NCBI RefSeq assembly: GCF_019175385.1
Contig: NC_083339.1
Coordinates: 82,386,120 to 82,450,119, forward strand
Source of the DNA: Lycium barbarum
Lineage: Eukaryota > Streptophyta > Magnoliopsida > Solanales > Solanaceae
DNA length: 64,000 nt
Reading direction: 5' to 3'
The stretch's first letter is position 1. The number at the start of each line of letters is the position of its first letter. The notes beneath the pieces were generated by a model. It was not told where the DNA came from. It saw nothing but the letters and a program-made list of their open reading frames with translations, and did not search any database. Below, in pieces: positions 10,927-22,526 of the stretch. The position numbers and the translations under genes were made by a program.

Positions 10927-12046
10927 ATGCCGCCAAAGGCAAAAAACTACAGCCACCCAGAAGGGCAAGACTATAATGAAAAGGCGGGTAGAACGAGAGC
11001 CGCCAATGAATGTAGAATAGGGCGAGTCACATAATGAGGCCCCATCTAATACTTCCTCTACCCCGCCCAATGTAGGAGAACAAGGAGGAGCTTCAGCTCC
11101 AGTTCCTCCACCGGTTGCTTCGAGTCAACAAGTGGCCGAGGCTATTCATATATTGACACAGTTAGTTGCTGCCCAAGCACAGTGGCAGAATGCGGGTCCA
11201 AGTGATAGGGCAGCTAGTACCAGAGCCCGTGATTTCATGAGTTTGAGTCCTCCGGAGGTTTTCGGGTCAAAGCTGAATGAAGACCCGCAAAGTTTTATTG
11301 ATGAAATGTTGAGGACATTAAAGATTATACATGCCTCCGAAACCGAATCCGTGGAGTTGTCATCTTATAGACTCCGAGATGTGGCGGTATTATGGTATAA
11401 TAATTGGATATCATCAAGAAAAGAGGATGCGCCTCCTCTCGTTTAGCAAAAATTCGTAGATGCCTTCATCTGCCACTATTTGCTCCGAGGTCCGCCGAGC
11501 TACAGCGGATAAGGTCCTAAATCTAAAACAAGGAAATATGAGTACCCGGGAGTATGGCCTTCAATTTAATTCCTTGGCTAGATATGCCCCGACTAAGGTG
11601 GCTGACATGGGAGATAGGGTGCACAGGTTCATGAGTGGCTTAGGGAAACATTTGTTTGAGGATTGTTTGACGGCTTCGTTGCAAGATGGGATGGATATTT
11701 CCTAAATTCAAGCCCATGCGAAGAATCTATAAGGACAACAACATCCGCAAAGGGGTGATCGTGATATTGATAGAAGGCAAGGCAAGAGGGCTAGATCTAT
11801 GGGGGCAGGTAGTGATTATAGAGAGGGATCAAGGTAGACATATCCTAGATATTCAGGCCAGTCGGCCACTAGTGCGCCTCCACGATTTGCAGATAGGAGA
11901 TTTGATCGCTCCTTTCCTTCAGGACAGGGTCAGAGTTTGAGAGTTTCAGGTTCTCAGTTTGGGGTGATCATAGTCAGAGGAGACCACCAGTGCCACGGTG
12001 TAGTTAGTGCGGCAAATTACAATCAGGGTTATGTCACTAGGGTACA
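10927..12046 (+). pseudogene. gag: gag of element B, 5' part, interrupted by G
   Basis: Begins ATGCCGCCAAAGG like its sisters, but an extra A in a following A-run shifts the frame early. The Gag core is readable at about 11132-11446 and 11500-11700. Damage: TAG at 11444 where sisters have TGG (Trp), a small indel near 11475, and TAA near 11706. The Arg/Ser-rich linker and first knuckle-like segment (CX2C...GL) follow to 12046, where G is inserted. The rest of the zinc-knuckle region resumes at 22329. It cannot make a working Gag. Confidence 0.85.
12042..12046. other. Target-site duplication of G, GTACA (first of three copies)
   Basis: GTACA directly precedes G's 5' LTR. Further copies stand directly before G's 3' LTR (19840-19844) and directly after it (22324-22328). 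Three copies rather than two show that the insertion was later rearranged. Confidence 0.85.
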
Positions 12047-12249
12047 TGTTACACCTCGTAAATTTCTTCGTGAACGTACAACGAATAGACTAATGAAGAA
12101 TACGAGTATACGATGCCTTAATGAGAAGGGATGCCTTAATGAGAAGTACGATTTCAAAGGCAATAGGAACAAGAGATAGGTTATGCTCCAGAATGACTAA
12201 TTATAGGTTTTGAAGACTTGAAAGTTACAGATTTGCACTTTGGCCCGGT

Positions 12250-12520
12250 TGGTCGTAAAGTGAAATACGAACCGTAAAGTGGTATACGGCCCGTAAACCA
12301 CCATGTCGTATTTCAACTCACAAAACTTCAATTTTCTGTCAAATGTTCAAATGGTTAAATATGACTTGGAATACGGACCGTAAATTGAAGTACGACCCGT
12401 AAACTGCGATCGTAAATGACCATGATCCTCAGCATACCTTTTTGGTTTTGATATACTTAAATACGACCACGATATAGGGCCCGTAAACTGGAATACGGAC
12501 TGTAAAATGGGTTTACGACC
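12250..12520 (+). promoter_or_regulatory. U3 array of G
   Basis: Six or more spaced copies of TACGGnCCGTAAA and half-sites such as TTAAATACGACC. The same array is at about 20050-20320 in the 3' LTR and, in the minus sense, in both LTRs of E. Confidence 0.65.
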
Positions 12521-14030
12521 ACTGTGCACCTCAGTCACAGTTCATTCCTGTTTAGATTTTAAGTCATTAAAAGGAGACCTAACCTCATTCAATTCATTTC
12601 AACTCCACGATATTTCTCACAAGAAGCCTCTAGAATACTCTCTACTCTTCATCACAAGAAAACCAAAGGAAATTAGTGATCAACTACATAAAACCCACGA
12701 AATCAAGTGTAAGAATCACAGTAAAGTTCATCTTTCTCAAGAAAACCCAAAAGAAGTAAAGTAGGGTTTTGGTGGTAAAGGAGTAATTCCATTCAAGGCT
12801 TGTTCAACCATCATCTAAGGTAATTTTCATGACTAAAACATGTTGTTTAAGGTATTAGAAGGTTAAGACACTTGAATTGTAAAAAGACATAGGAAATGGG
12901 TCATTTATGAGTGAATAGTGTCATGGTTGGATAGTAGTTGGGTTGAACCATGAATATTGGAGTGTTGTGATTATGAATACGTTATATATGACATTTATGC
13001 CATGAAATAAGTATTAAATATGAGGAAACACGATAGTAAGCTATAACCATAAATGTGGAGAAATTGAAGGGAAATGGTGGATTGTGGTCAATGTATATAT
13101 ATATGATGATTGTGGATTGCAATATTGTGAATGTTGTTGTGAGCGTGTGGGAGTTGATATAGAATATGGGAAAAGTAGTATAACCAAAGGAAGTGTCGTC
13201 CAATTTTCCTCAGAAATAGTAGCACGTTCTTATAGTCGATTAACTAACGTAAATGCGAATTCTCTTTTGAAGGAAGAAACGTGATATCGAAGGAGAACAA
13301 GCGAACGATAGCTTAGTTAAACATCAAAGGTATGTTAGGCTAGTCCCTTCTTTCTAATGGCATGAATCTCATAGCATATTTTTTCCTCCTCTTCATGAGT
13401 TCCTATATTCCGGAAAGCTAAAAGCCTATATCTATGAATGGTAATATAAGATAAGAGATATGATATGATGATCTTAAAATGGCATGATTTTATTTATCGC
13501 TCACACTCACCTTATATGTCAGTTCCTTCAAGGTGAGGCAGAATATCAATAATTGCTCCATAATGAAATCGGGGGATCACGACCTTACGTCACCCCGATA
13601 AAGTAAAGTTGTTCATAAGCCTTATGCATGTATTATGATAAGTATGTTATGATAAGACTATTATGATGAGCATGTATGATGATGATATAACACCGCGCCT
13701 AGTTGGCCGGGCAGTCACCGCCAAGACGGGCAGCTATACGATACACCATGGCCAAATGGCATGGGCAGACACCACTAGTGGGCGGCATAAGATGATACCC
13801 CAGACGAGGGAGGCCTGGACACAGGCTATTGTTATGATTATCATACCGATCCGATATGGACGGGCAGCTTATACATTACTGCACCGCACCTATAGGGGTG
13901 GGCAGCTTATACATTGTGCATACACGATATGATGACGAGTATGAGTAAGACAGCATGAATTAATTCTGTTATACATGACAGTCAGATATAGATGTTCCAT
14001 ATTGATATTTCCATTTCTTTGTTTATGCCT

Positions 14031-14100
14031 CTCATACTCAGTACAATATTCGAACTGGCATCCGTTTTCTTTGGACGCCGTGATCATGCCCATAGGTAGA
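14031..14100 (+). promoter_or_regulatory. Twin-hairpin motif in 5' LTR of G
   Basis: First stem CAGTAC with a mutated partner GAACTG; second stem ATCC against GGAC. The 3' LTR copy (about 21846-21915) keeps both stems intact. Confidence 0.5.
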
Positions 14101-14503
14101 TAGGGAGGAGAGCTCGACCCAGACTAGCAGTAGCTGTCAGCTGATTGAAAGCACTCCTTTCTTCGAAGGTGCTTATGACGATTCTTTTGTATATATTCAT
14201 GTATACGTATTTTTGGGCATGAAGGGGTCTTTTCCCGTCCTTATGTTTAGCACTCCAGTAGAGGCTCGTAGATATGCAGTGTGGGTTAGATGGTCTCACA
14301 AGATGCTATTATATGTATATATTATTTTGATGGCCGAGAGGCAAATGTATATAAGAGTATTTATGTTTCCATATAAAATATGATTTTCCTATAATTTGAG
14401 TATAAAGCTGATAAAAGACCATTAAATAAGCAAGATGAGTAGTAGCATGAGTGGTGCTCGCCCCGGGTACCCGTCACGACCCTTAGCTGGGTCGTGACAA
14501 AAG

Positions 14504-14515
14504 TGGTATCAGAGC
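14504..14515 (+). promoter_or_regulatory. Primer-binding site, initiator tRNA-Met (G)
   Basis: TGGTATCAGAGC four nt after the LTR end. Confidence 0.9.
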
Positions 14516-14558
14516 GGTTCAGTCCTAGGAAGTGTCTACGAGCCGTGTCTAGTAGAGT

Positions 14559-14597
14559 CTTGTTTATGGTGTGTTGTGCGCAACATTAATAAACAAG
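14559..14597 (+). promoter_or_regulatory. Leader hairpin (G)
   Basis: Outer stem CTTGTTTAT/ATAAACAAG is a perfect 9 bp. The inner part can pair as TGTTG/CAACA around TGCG, so the loop differs slightly from the sisters. Confidence 0.55.
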
Positions 14598-14704
14598 AGG
14601 CTACAGGGCATTTAGGAAAAATGACCATCCTTCCTTTTATGAAATCGTGAAATAGAGCCATGTATATGACCTTATCCTCCCTAATAGTGTGTTATGATTT
14701 CAGA

Positions 14705-16060
14705 ATGCCGCCAAAGGGAAAATCTACAGCCGCCCAGAAGGGCAAGACTACGGCAAAGAGGCTGGTAGAAAGAGAGCCTCTGATGAATGTAGAAGAAGGC
14801 GAATCACATAATGAGGCCTTGTCTAATACTTCTTCTACCCCGCCTAATGTGGAAGAACAAGGTGGAGCACTAGCTCCAATTTTTCCACCGGTCGCTTCGG
14901 GTGAGCAAATGACCTAGGCCATTCATTTATTGACACAATTGGTCGCCGCACAGACACAACGGAAAAATGCGAGCCCAAGTGATCGGGTACCAAGCACCAA
15001 AGCCCGTGATTTTATGAGTCTAAATCCTCCGGAATTCTTCAGGTCAAAGCCGGATGAAGACCCGCAAAGTTTCATAGATGAGATGTTGAGGACATTGAAG
15101 ATTGTCCATGCCTCTGAAACTGAATCCGTGGAGTTGGCATCTTATAGACTTCGGGATGTGGCAGTTTTATGGTATAACAACTGGGCATTATCAAGAGGAG
15201 AGAATGCGCCTCCCCCGTTTTGGCAGGAATTTGTGGATACTTTTATTCGTCACTATTTACCACCCGAGGTGCGCCGACCTAGGGCGGATAGATTTTTGAA
15301 TTTGAAGCAAGAAAGTATGAGTGCCCGAGAGTATAGTATGCAATTTAATTCTTTTGCCAGGTACGCCCCGGCTATGGTGACTGACATAGGAGATCGTGTT
15401 CACAGATTTGTGAGTGGTTTGGGACCACAATTATTCAAAGATTGTTTGACGGCTTCATTGCAATGATGGGATGGAGATTTCCCGTATACAAGCCCATGCC
15501 CAGAACATAGAGTTGCAATAGCAACCATCGAGGGGTGATCGTGATGTGGACAGGAGGCAAAGCAAGAGGGCTAGATCTATGGGATCGAGCAACGAGTACA
15601 GAGGGGGATCGAGGCAGAATTATTCTAGGCAGTCAGGATAGACGGCGACTAGCACACCTCCCAGATTTCCAGATAAAAGGTTTGACCGCTCCTTTCGCTT
15701 GGGACAGGGTCAGAGCTCGAGGGCTTCAGGTCCTCAGTTTGAGGGTGATTATAGTCAAGGGAGACCCCAGTTCCACGGTGTAGTCGGTGCCTCAAATTAC
15801 ACTAAGGGCCATGTCGCTAGGACACCGATGCCTGTTATGTTAGTGGGTAGATTGGGCATACGATGCGATATTATCCCTCACGGTATAGTAGAGGTGGGGT
15901 TCAGCCCACAGGCTCAGCAGCTGGTTCCTTGTCAGCGGGCCCGGTAGGGCAGGCTCCCCAGATGTCCGCAGGCCGAGGTAGAGGCAGAGGGGCAGCATCT
16001 ACTTTAGGTGCCACCCAGCCCCGCGTATATGCTTTAGCCGGACGAGGGGATCTCGAGTCC
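14705..16060 (+). pseudogene. gag: gag of element G
   Basis: Starts MPPKGK, one nt after the predicted acceptor. TAG at 14915-14917 interrupts the Pro/Glu-rich N-terminal part. The Gag core is open to about 15464, where one extra T (CAATGATGG against CAAGATGG in B) shifts the frame. The Arg-rich linker is readable in a second frame (15535-15783) and the zinc-knuckle stretch is badly eroded (about 15780-15900). A Gly/Arg-rich tail then leads into protease at 15863-16354. Several breaks, so no intact Gag. Confidence 0.88.
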
Positions 16061-17329
16061 TCTCCGAATGTGGTTACAGGTACATTGTCTATATTCTCCC
16101 GTGATATGTATGCATTGATACATTCGGGTTCTATATTCTCTTATATTACTCCATATGTTGCTGGTTGTATTGGGGTGAAACCCGAGTCAATTAATCCTTT
16201 TGAGGTACTCACGCCGGTTGGTGATCCCGTGATAGCACGACAAGTGTACAAAAATTGTGTCATTGTGATATGTGATCGTCAGACCAAAGCTGATTTGATT
16301 GAGCTAAAAATGATAGATTTTGATGTAATCATGGGTATGGATTGGTTGGCCTAGTGTTATGCAAATGTTGATTACCGCACAAAAGTGGTTCGATTTCAAT
16401 TCCCGGGAGAGCCCATACTTGAATGGAAGGGTAACACGGCATCCCCAAAAGGTCGGTTTATTTCCTACCTTAAGGCAAGAAAGATGATAGCGAAAGGCTA
16501 TATTTATCATCTAGTTCGGGTGCATGACACAGAAGTAAAGTCGCCAACATTTCAATTCGTTCCAATATTAAATGAATTCCCAGATGTATTTCCAAATGAA
16601 CTCCCAGGTCTTCCCCGAGAAAGAGGAATTGATTTCGCCATTGATGTGTTGCCGGACACTAAGACTATTTCTATTCCTCCTTATCGAATGGCTCCGGCGG
16701 AATTGAAAGAGCTAAAGGAGCCATTGAAAGACTTGCTTGAAAAGGGTTTTATTAGGCCCAGCTCATCACCGTGGGGAGAACCGGTCTTGTTTGTAAGAAA
16801 CAAAGACGGATCTCTACGAATGTGTATCGACTACAGGCAATTGAATAAAGTGACGATAAAGAACAAGTATCCTCTTCCAAGGATTGATGACTTATTCGAT
16901 CAATTGCAAGGTGCTAAGTGGTTTTCAAAAATAGATTTGAGGTCGGGTTACCATCAAGTGGGAGTTAGAGAAGCGGATATTCCCAAGACGACCTTCAGAA
17001 CGAGATATTGTCACTATGAATTCCGAGTGATGTCGTTTGGGTTGACTAATTCTCCGGCCGTGTTTATGAATTTGATGAACAATGTATTCAGGCCTCTCTT
17101 GGATTTATTCGTGATAGTATTTATTGATGATATTCTGGTGTATTCTCGCACGGAATCGGAACATGCCGATCATTTGCGAATTGTTCTTGGCATTCTTCAA
17201 GCCCGAGAATTGTATGCGAAATTTTCAAAGTGCGAGTTTTGGCTAATTTCTGTGACATTTCTGGGCCATGTTATTTCAAATGATGGCATTCGAGTCGACA
17301 CTCAGAAAATTGAAGCTGTGAAGACTTAG
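16061..17329 (+). pseudogene. pol: Protease and RT of element G
   Basis: The protease motif reads IHSGS: the catalytic Asp codon is CAT (His) at 16121-16123, so the enzyme would be dead apart from other breaks. GMDWL follows at about 16335, then a TAG. RT is open from 16385 to 17329 with the FPDVFP/ELPGLP linker, KIDLRSGY and FIDD (Asp codons at 17125-17130). It ends at TAG 17327-17329, where TGG (Trp) is conserved in A. Good RT conservation suggests a fairly recent loss. Confidence 0.88.
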
Positions 17330-17995
17330 CCAAGGCCTACAACGCCTACAGAAGTTCGTAGTTTTCTGGGTTTGGCAGGATACTATAGAAGGTTCGTAGA
17401 GGGCTTTTCATCTATTTCAGCCCCATTGACGAAGCTAACCCAGAAGTCTGCCAAATTTCAGTGGAATGATGCTTGTGAGCGCAGTTTCCAAGAGTTGAAA
17501 GGCAGATTGACATCAGCTCCAGTCTTAACACTTCCAGAAGTGTCAGATGGCTATGTGGTATACTGTGACGCTTCCGGTGTCGGATTAGGATACGTATTGA
17601 TGCAGCATGGTAGAGTTATTGCATACGCTTCGAGACAATTACGGAAACATGAAAAGAATTATCCGACTCATGATCTCGAATTGGTTGCGGTTATTCATGC
17701 CTTAAAAATATGGAGGCATTATTTGTACGGTGTGTATGTTGATATCTATACAGATCATAAAAGTCTTCAGTACATTTTTAAGCAAAAGGAGTTGAACCTG
17801 CGACAGAGGCGGTGGTTAGAATTATTGAAGGATTATGATGTGAACATTTTGTACCACCCCGGAAAAGCGAATGTAGTAGCCGATGCGCTTAGCCACCGAT
17901 CAATGGGCAGTTTATGTGATGTCCCTCCGGAAAATAAAGAGATGGTTCATGAGCTCCACCAATTTGCTAATCTGGGAGTACGTGTGATTGATTAA
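17330..17995 (+). pseudogene. pol: RNase H of element G
   Basis: Open from the [14 protein letters not shown] region to TAA at 17993-17995. [23 protein letters not shown] and [10 protein letters not shown] supply the family's Asp, Glu and Asp. It then runs into [14 protein letters not shown], the usual lead-in to integrase. Confidence 0.88.
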
Positions 17996-19484
17996 GGTAA
18001 TGTGGGGATTAGTATCAATGATCCCACAATTTCATCCTTGGACAAGGAGGTGAAAGAACGGCAATATGAAGATCATAAATTGTGTCGTTACAAAGATACA
18101 TCTCATCGAAAAGAAAAGTCTTCATTCGAAGTTTCTATGGACGGAATTCTTTGATACCGAGGTAGGCTATATGTGCCGAATGTAGCAGAATTGCGCCGAC
18201 GAATTCTAGAAGAAGGACATTGTTCCCGGTATTCTATTCACTCGGGTGCGACTAAAATGTATCGTGATCTCAAGATGATGTATTGGTGGGATGGAATGAA
18301 AAGAGATATAGCCGAATTTGTAGCAAGTAAAAATTGAACATCAGAAGCCAGGAGGCTTATTGCAAGCAATGGAAATCTCTACTTGGAAATAGGAAGTGAT
18401 TAATATGGATTTTATTGTGGGATTACCTCGTTCTTGAGGCAAGTATGATTCGATATGGGTGATTGTGGATAGGCTCACAAAAGCAGCCCATTTTCTTCCA
18501 ATTAGAACCACGTACTCAGCAGAAGACTATGCGAGGTTGTATCTCAAGGAAATTGTGCGACTCCATGGTATACCATTATCTATTATAACAGATAGAGGAG
18601 CACAGTTTACAGCCAAGTTTTGGAAGTCCTTTCAAGAAGGGCTAGGCACCCAAGTGAAGCTTAGCACGGCATTTCATCCGCAGACCGATGGACAAGCTGA
18701 GTGTACTATCCAGACCTTGGAAGATATGCTACGATCGTGTGTGCTGGATTTTGGTAGAAGTTGGGACGATCATTTACCGCTAATCGAATTTGCATACAAT
18801 CATAGTTATCATTCCAGCATTCAAATGGATCCATTTGAAGCTTTGTATGGAAGAAAATGTAGATCCCCAATCGGAAGGTTCGAAATAGGGGAAGCACAAC
18901 TAGTAGGCCCCAAATTTATTCAGCAAGCAGTGGAAAAAGTTAAGGTGATCTGAGATCGGTTGCTGACAGCCCAAAGTCGCCAAAAGTCTTATGCGGACAA
19001 TCGCCGCCGAGACATGGAATTTTAGGTTGATGATTGGGTATTTTTGAAAGTGTCGCCAATGAAAGGAGTGATGAGATTTGGTAAAAGAGGGAAGCTAAGT
19101 CCTAGATACATTGGACCCTATAGAATTATCCGCAAAGTGGGTCATGTAGCCTATGAATTGGACTTACCCTCGGAGCTTGAATCAATCCATCCAGCTTTCC
19201 ATGTTTCGATGCTCCGCAAGTGCATTGGAGATCCTACAAAGATTGTCCCGATAGATGATGTGCAAGTAACAGAAAAGCTGTCCTATGAAGAGTTGCCTAT
19301 CGCTATTCTAGACAGGCAAGTGCGAAGACTTCAAAATAAAGAGGTAGCTTCAGTCAAAGTCTTATGGCGAAACAACAATCGGGAAGAAATGGCTTGGGAA
19401 GCAGAAGAGAGTATGAAGTCTAAGTATCCCCATTTATTTCGACCCCAAGAAGAGATTCAAGACGAAACGCCAACGATATGATGT
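17996..19484 (+). pseudogene. pol: Integrase and chromodomain of element G
   Basis: The N-terminal zinc domain keeps its two His but has lost the CPNC motif through a deletion of about 19 nt near 18325. The core is open at 18459-18950 with the second Asp (TDRGAQF) and Glu (QTLEDML). Stops: TAG 18390 (from TGG), TGA 18435 (from CGA), TGA 18951 (from CGA) and TAG about 19023. The GPY/F module and a chromodomain (about 19285-19440, ending KYPHLF) are readable to the TGA at 19482-19484. The usual 3' UTR is missing. Confidence 0.88.
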
Positions 19485-19844
19485 ATGTATCGCTATTCCC
19501 TAATTCAAGCCCATGCCCAGAATATAGAAGGACAACAACATCCGCAAAGGGGTGATCTTGATATTGATAGAAGGCAAGGCAAGAGGGCTAGATCTATGGG
19601 GGTAGGTAGTGATTACAGAGAGGGATCGAGGCAGACACATCCTAGATATTCAGGCCAGTTGGTGACTAGTGCGCCTCCACGATTTGCAGATAGGAGATTT
19701 GATCGCTCCTTTCCTTCAGGACAGGGTCATAGTTCGAGAGCTTCAGGTTCTCAGTTTGGGGGTGATCATAGTCAGAGGAGACGACCAGTGCCGCGGTGTA
19801 GTCAGTGCAGCAAATTACATTCAGGGCTATGTCGCTAGGGTACA
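19485..19844 (+). repeat. Second copy of B's gag linker, fused to the end of G's pol
   Basis: From about 19493 this segment aligns nearly base for base with B's gag at about 11697-12046, including the final GTACA before an LTR start. It replaces G's 3' UTR, pre-PPT hairpin and polypurine tract. The two copies differ at scattered positions by eye, so the duplication is not recent. Confidence 0.85.
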
Positions 19845-22323
19845 TGTTACACCTCGTAAATTTCCTCGTGAACGTACAACGAATAGACTAATGAAGAATA
19901 CAAGTATACGATGCTTTAATGAGAAGGGAACGATGTTTGACGACCTTAAGTAAGATTTCAAAGGCAATGGGAACAAAAGATAGGTTATGCTCCACAATGA
20001 CTAATTATAGGTTTTGAAGACTTGAAAGTTACAAATTTGCACTTTTGCCCAGTTGGTCGTAAAGTGAAATACGGACCGTAAAGTGGTATATGGCCCGTAA
20101 ACCACCATGTCGTATTTCAACTCACAAAACTTCAACTTTCTATCAAATGTTCAAATGGTTAAATACGACTTGGAATACGGACCCTAAACTGAAATACGGC
20201 CCGTAAACTGCGATCGTAAATCACCATGATCCACAGCATACCTTTCAGTTTTGATATGCTTAAATACGACCATGATATACGACCCGTAAACTAGAATACG
20301 GACCGTAAAATGGGTTTATGACCACTATGCACCTCAGTCACTATTCATTCCTGTTTAGATTTTAAGTCATTAAAAGGAGACCTAACCTCATTCAATTCGT
20401 TTCAATTCCATGATATTTCTTTCAAGAAGCCTCTAGAATACTCTCTACTCTTCATCACAAGAAAACCAAAGGAAATTAGTGATCAACTACATAAAACCCA
20501 CGAAATCAAGTGTAAGAATCACACTAAAGTTCATCTTTCTCAAGAAAATCCAAAAGAAGTAAAGTAGGGTTTTGGTGCTAAAGGAGTAATTCCATTCAAG
20601 GCTTGTTCAACCATCATCTAAGGTAATTTTCATGACAAAAATATTTTGTTTAAGGTATTGGAAGGTTAAGACACTTGAATTGTAAAAAGACATAGGAAAT
20701 GGGTCATTTATGAGTGAATAGTGTCATGGTTGGATAGTAGTTGGGTTGAACCATGAATGTTGGAGTGTTGTGATTATGAATACATTATAAATGACATTTA
20801 GGCCATGAAATAAGTATTATATATGAGGAAACGCGATAGTAAGCTATAACCATAAATGTGGAGAAATTGAAGAGAAATGGTGGATTGTGGTCAATGTATA
20901 TAAATGATGATTGTGGATTGCGATATTTTGAATGTTGTTGTGAGCGCCTGGGAGTTGATATAGAATATGGGAAAATTATTATAACCAAAGGAAGTGCCGC
21001 CCAATTTTCCCTAGAAATAGTAGCGCGTTCTTATAGTCGATTAACTAACGTAAATGCGAATTCTCTTTTGAAGGAAGAAACGTGATATCGAAGGAGAACA
21101 AGCGAATGATAGCTTAGTTAAACGTCAAAGGTATGTGAGGCTAGTCCCTTCTTCCTAATGGCATGAATCTCATAGCATAATTTTTCCTCCTCTTCATGAG
21201 TTCCTATATTCTGAAAAGCTTAAAGCCTATACCTATGAATGGTAATATAAGATAAGACATATGATATGAAGATCTTAAAATGGCATGATATTATTTATCG
21301 CTCACACTCACCTTATATGTTAGTTCCCTCAAGGTGAGGCAGAATGTCAATAATTGCTCCATAATAAAATCGGGGGATCACGACCTTACGTCACCCCGAT
21401 AAAGTAAAGTTGTTCATAAGCCTTATGCATATTTTATAATAAGTATGTTATGATAAGCCTATTATGATGAGCATGTATGATGATGATATAACACCGCGGC
21501 TAGTTGGTCGGGCAGTCACCGCCAAGACGGGCAGCTATACGATACACCATGGCCAAATGGCATGGGCAGACACCACTAGTGGGCGGCATGAGATGATACC
21601 CCGGACGCAGGAGGCCTGGACGCAGGCTAATGTTATGATTACCACTCCATCCGATATGGACGGGAAACTTATACATTACTACACCGCACCTATAGGGGCG
21701 GGCAGCTTATACATTGTGCATACATGATATGATGACGAGTATGAGTAAGACATCATGACTTAATTCTGTTATACATGTCAGTTAGATATAGATGTTCCAT
21801 ATTGATATTTCCATTATGTCATTGTTCCATTTCTTTGTTTATGCCTCTTATACTCAGTACAATATTCGTACTGACGTCCGTCTTCTTTGGACGCTGTGAT
21901 CATGTCCACAGGTAGACAAGGAGGAGAGCTCGATCCAGACCAGCAGTAGCTGTCACCTGATTGAAAGCACTCCTTTGTTCGGAGGTGCTTATGACGATTC
22001 TTTTGTGTATATTCATGTATACGTATTTTTGGGCATGACGGGGTCTTGTCCCGTCCTTATGTTTAGCACTCCAGTAGAGGCTTGTAGATGCGCACTGTGG
22101 GTTAGATGGTCTCACGAGATGCTTTTATATGTATATATTGTTTTGATGGGCGAGAGGCAAATGTATATAAGAGTATTTATGTTTCCATATAAAATATGGT
22201 TTTCCTATAATTTGAGTATAAAGTTGATAAAAGACCATTAAATGAGCAAGATGAGTAGTAGCACGAGTGGTGCTCGGTGGCTAGCCCCGGGTACCCTTCA
22301 CGGCCCTTAGCTGGGTCGTGACA
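19845..22323 (+). repeat. 3' LTR of element G (2479 bp)
   Basis: TGTTACACCTCG to GGGTCGTGACA, collinear with 12047-14499. It is flanked on both sides by GTACA and by B gag sequence, as a solo LTR at this target would be. U3 array about 20050-20320, donor-like site at about 20622, twin hairpin about 21846-21915. Confidence 0.88.
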
Positions 22324-22526
22324 GTACAGATGCTTGCTATGTTTGCGGATAGACTGGGAACTTGATATGAGATTATCCCTCGAGGTATGGTAGAGGTGGC
22401 GTTCAGCCCACAGGATCAGCGGCTTGTTCCTCTTCAGCGCGCCCGGTAGGAGAGACTCCTTAGATTTCCGCAGGTCGAGGTAGAGGCAGAGGGGGGGCTT
22501 CTACTTCAGGTGCCACTCAGCCCCGT
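22324..22526 (+). pseudogene. gag: gag of B, zinc-knuckle remainder
   Basis: Starts with the right-hand GTACA and continues B's zinc knuckle (CYVCG...) with a stop in the GNLI*DYPS stretch where A has GHSVRDCPY. It then gives the Gly/Arg-rich tail that leads into protease. Confirms that G interrupted B here. Confidence 0.8.

Larger units (their letters stand above)
12047..14499 (+). repeat. 5' LTR of element G (2453 bp)
   Basis: TGTTACACCTCGTAAATTTC to GGGTCGTGACA. The U3 (to about 12560) is closely like U3 of E, including its TACGGACCGTAAA array (about 12250-12520). From about 13400 on it is like B and D. Donor-like CTAAG/GTAATT at 12819/12820; twin hairpin 14031-14100. Confidence 0.88.
12820..14703 (+). 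other. Predicted leader intron of element G
   Basis: Donor ATCTAAG/GTAATT, branch-like CCTAAT about 25 nt before the acceptor, and acceptor GATTTCAG directly followed by A and the gag ATG (14705). Length would be 1884 nt. Motif-based inference. Confidence 0.5.
12047..22323 (+). mobile_element. Element G: Ty3/gypsy chromovirus in B's gag, with a rearranged 3' end
   Basis: Two LTRs (12047-14499 and 19845-22323), PBS and a full-length but decayed gag-pol. The normal 3' UTR and polypurine tract are missing; in their place is a second copy of B's gag (about 19493-19844). The insertion target is B's zinc-knuckle sequence. Confidence 0.88.
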
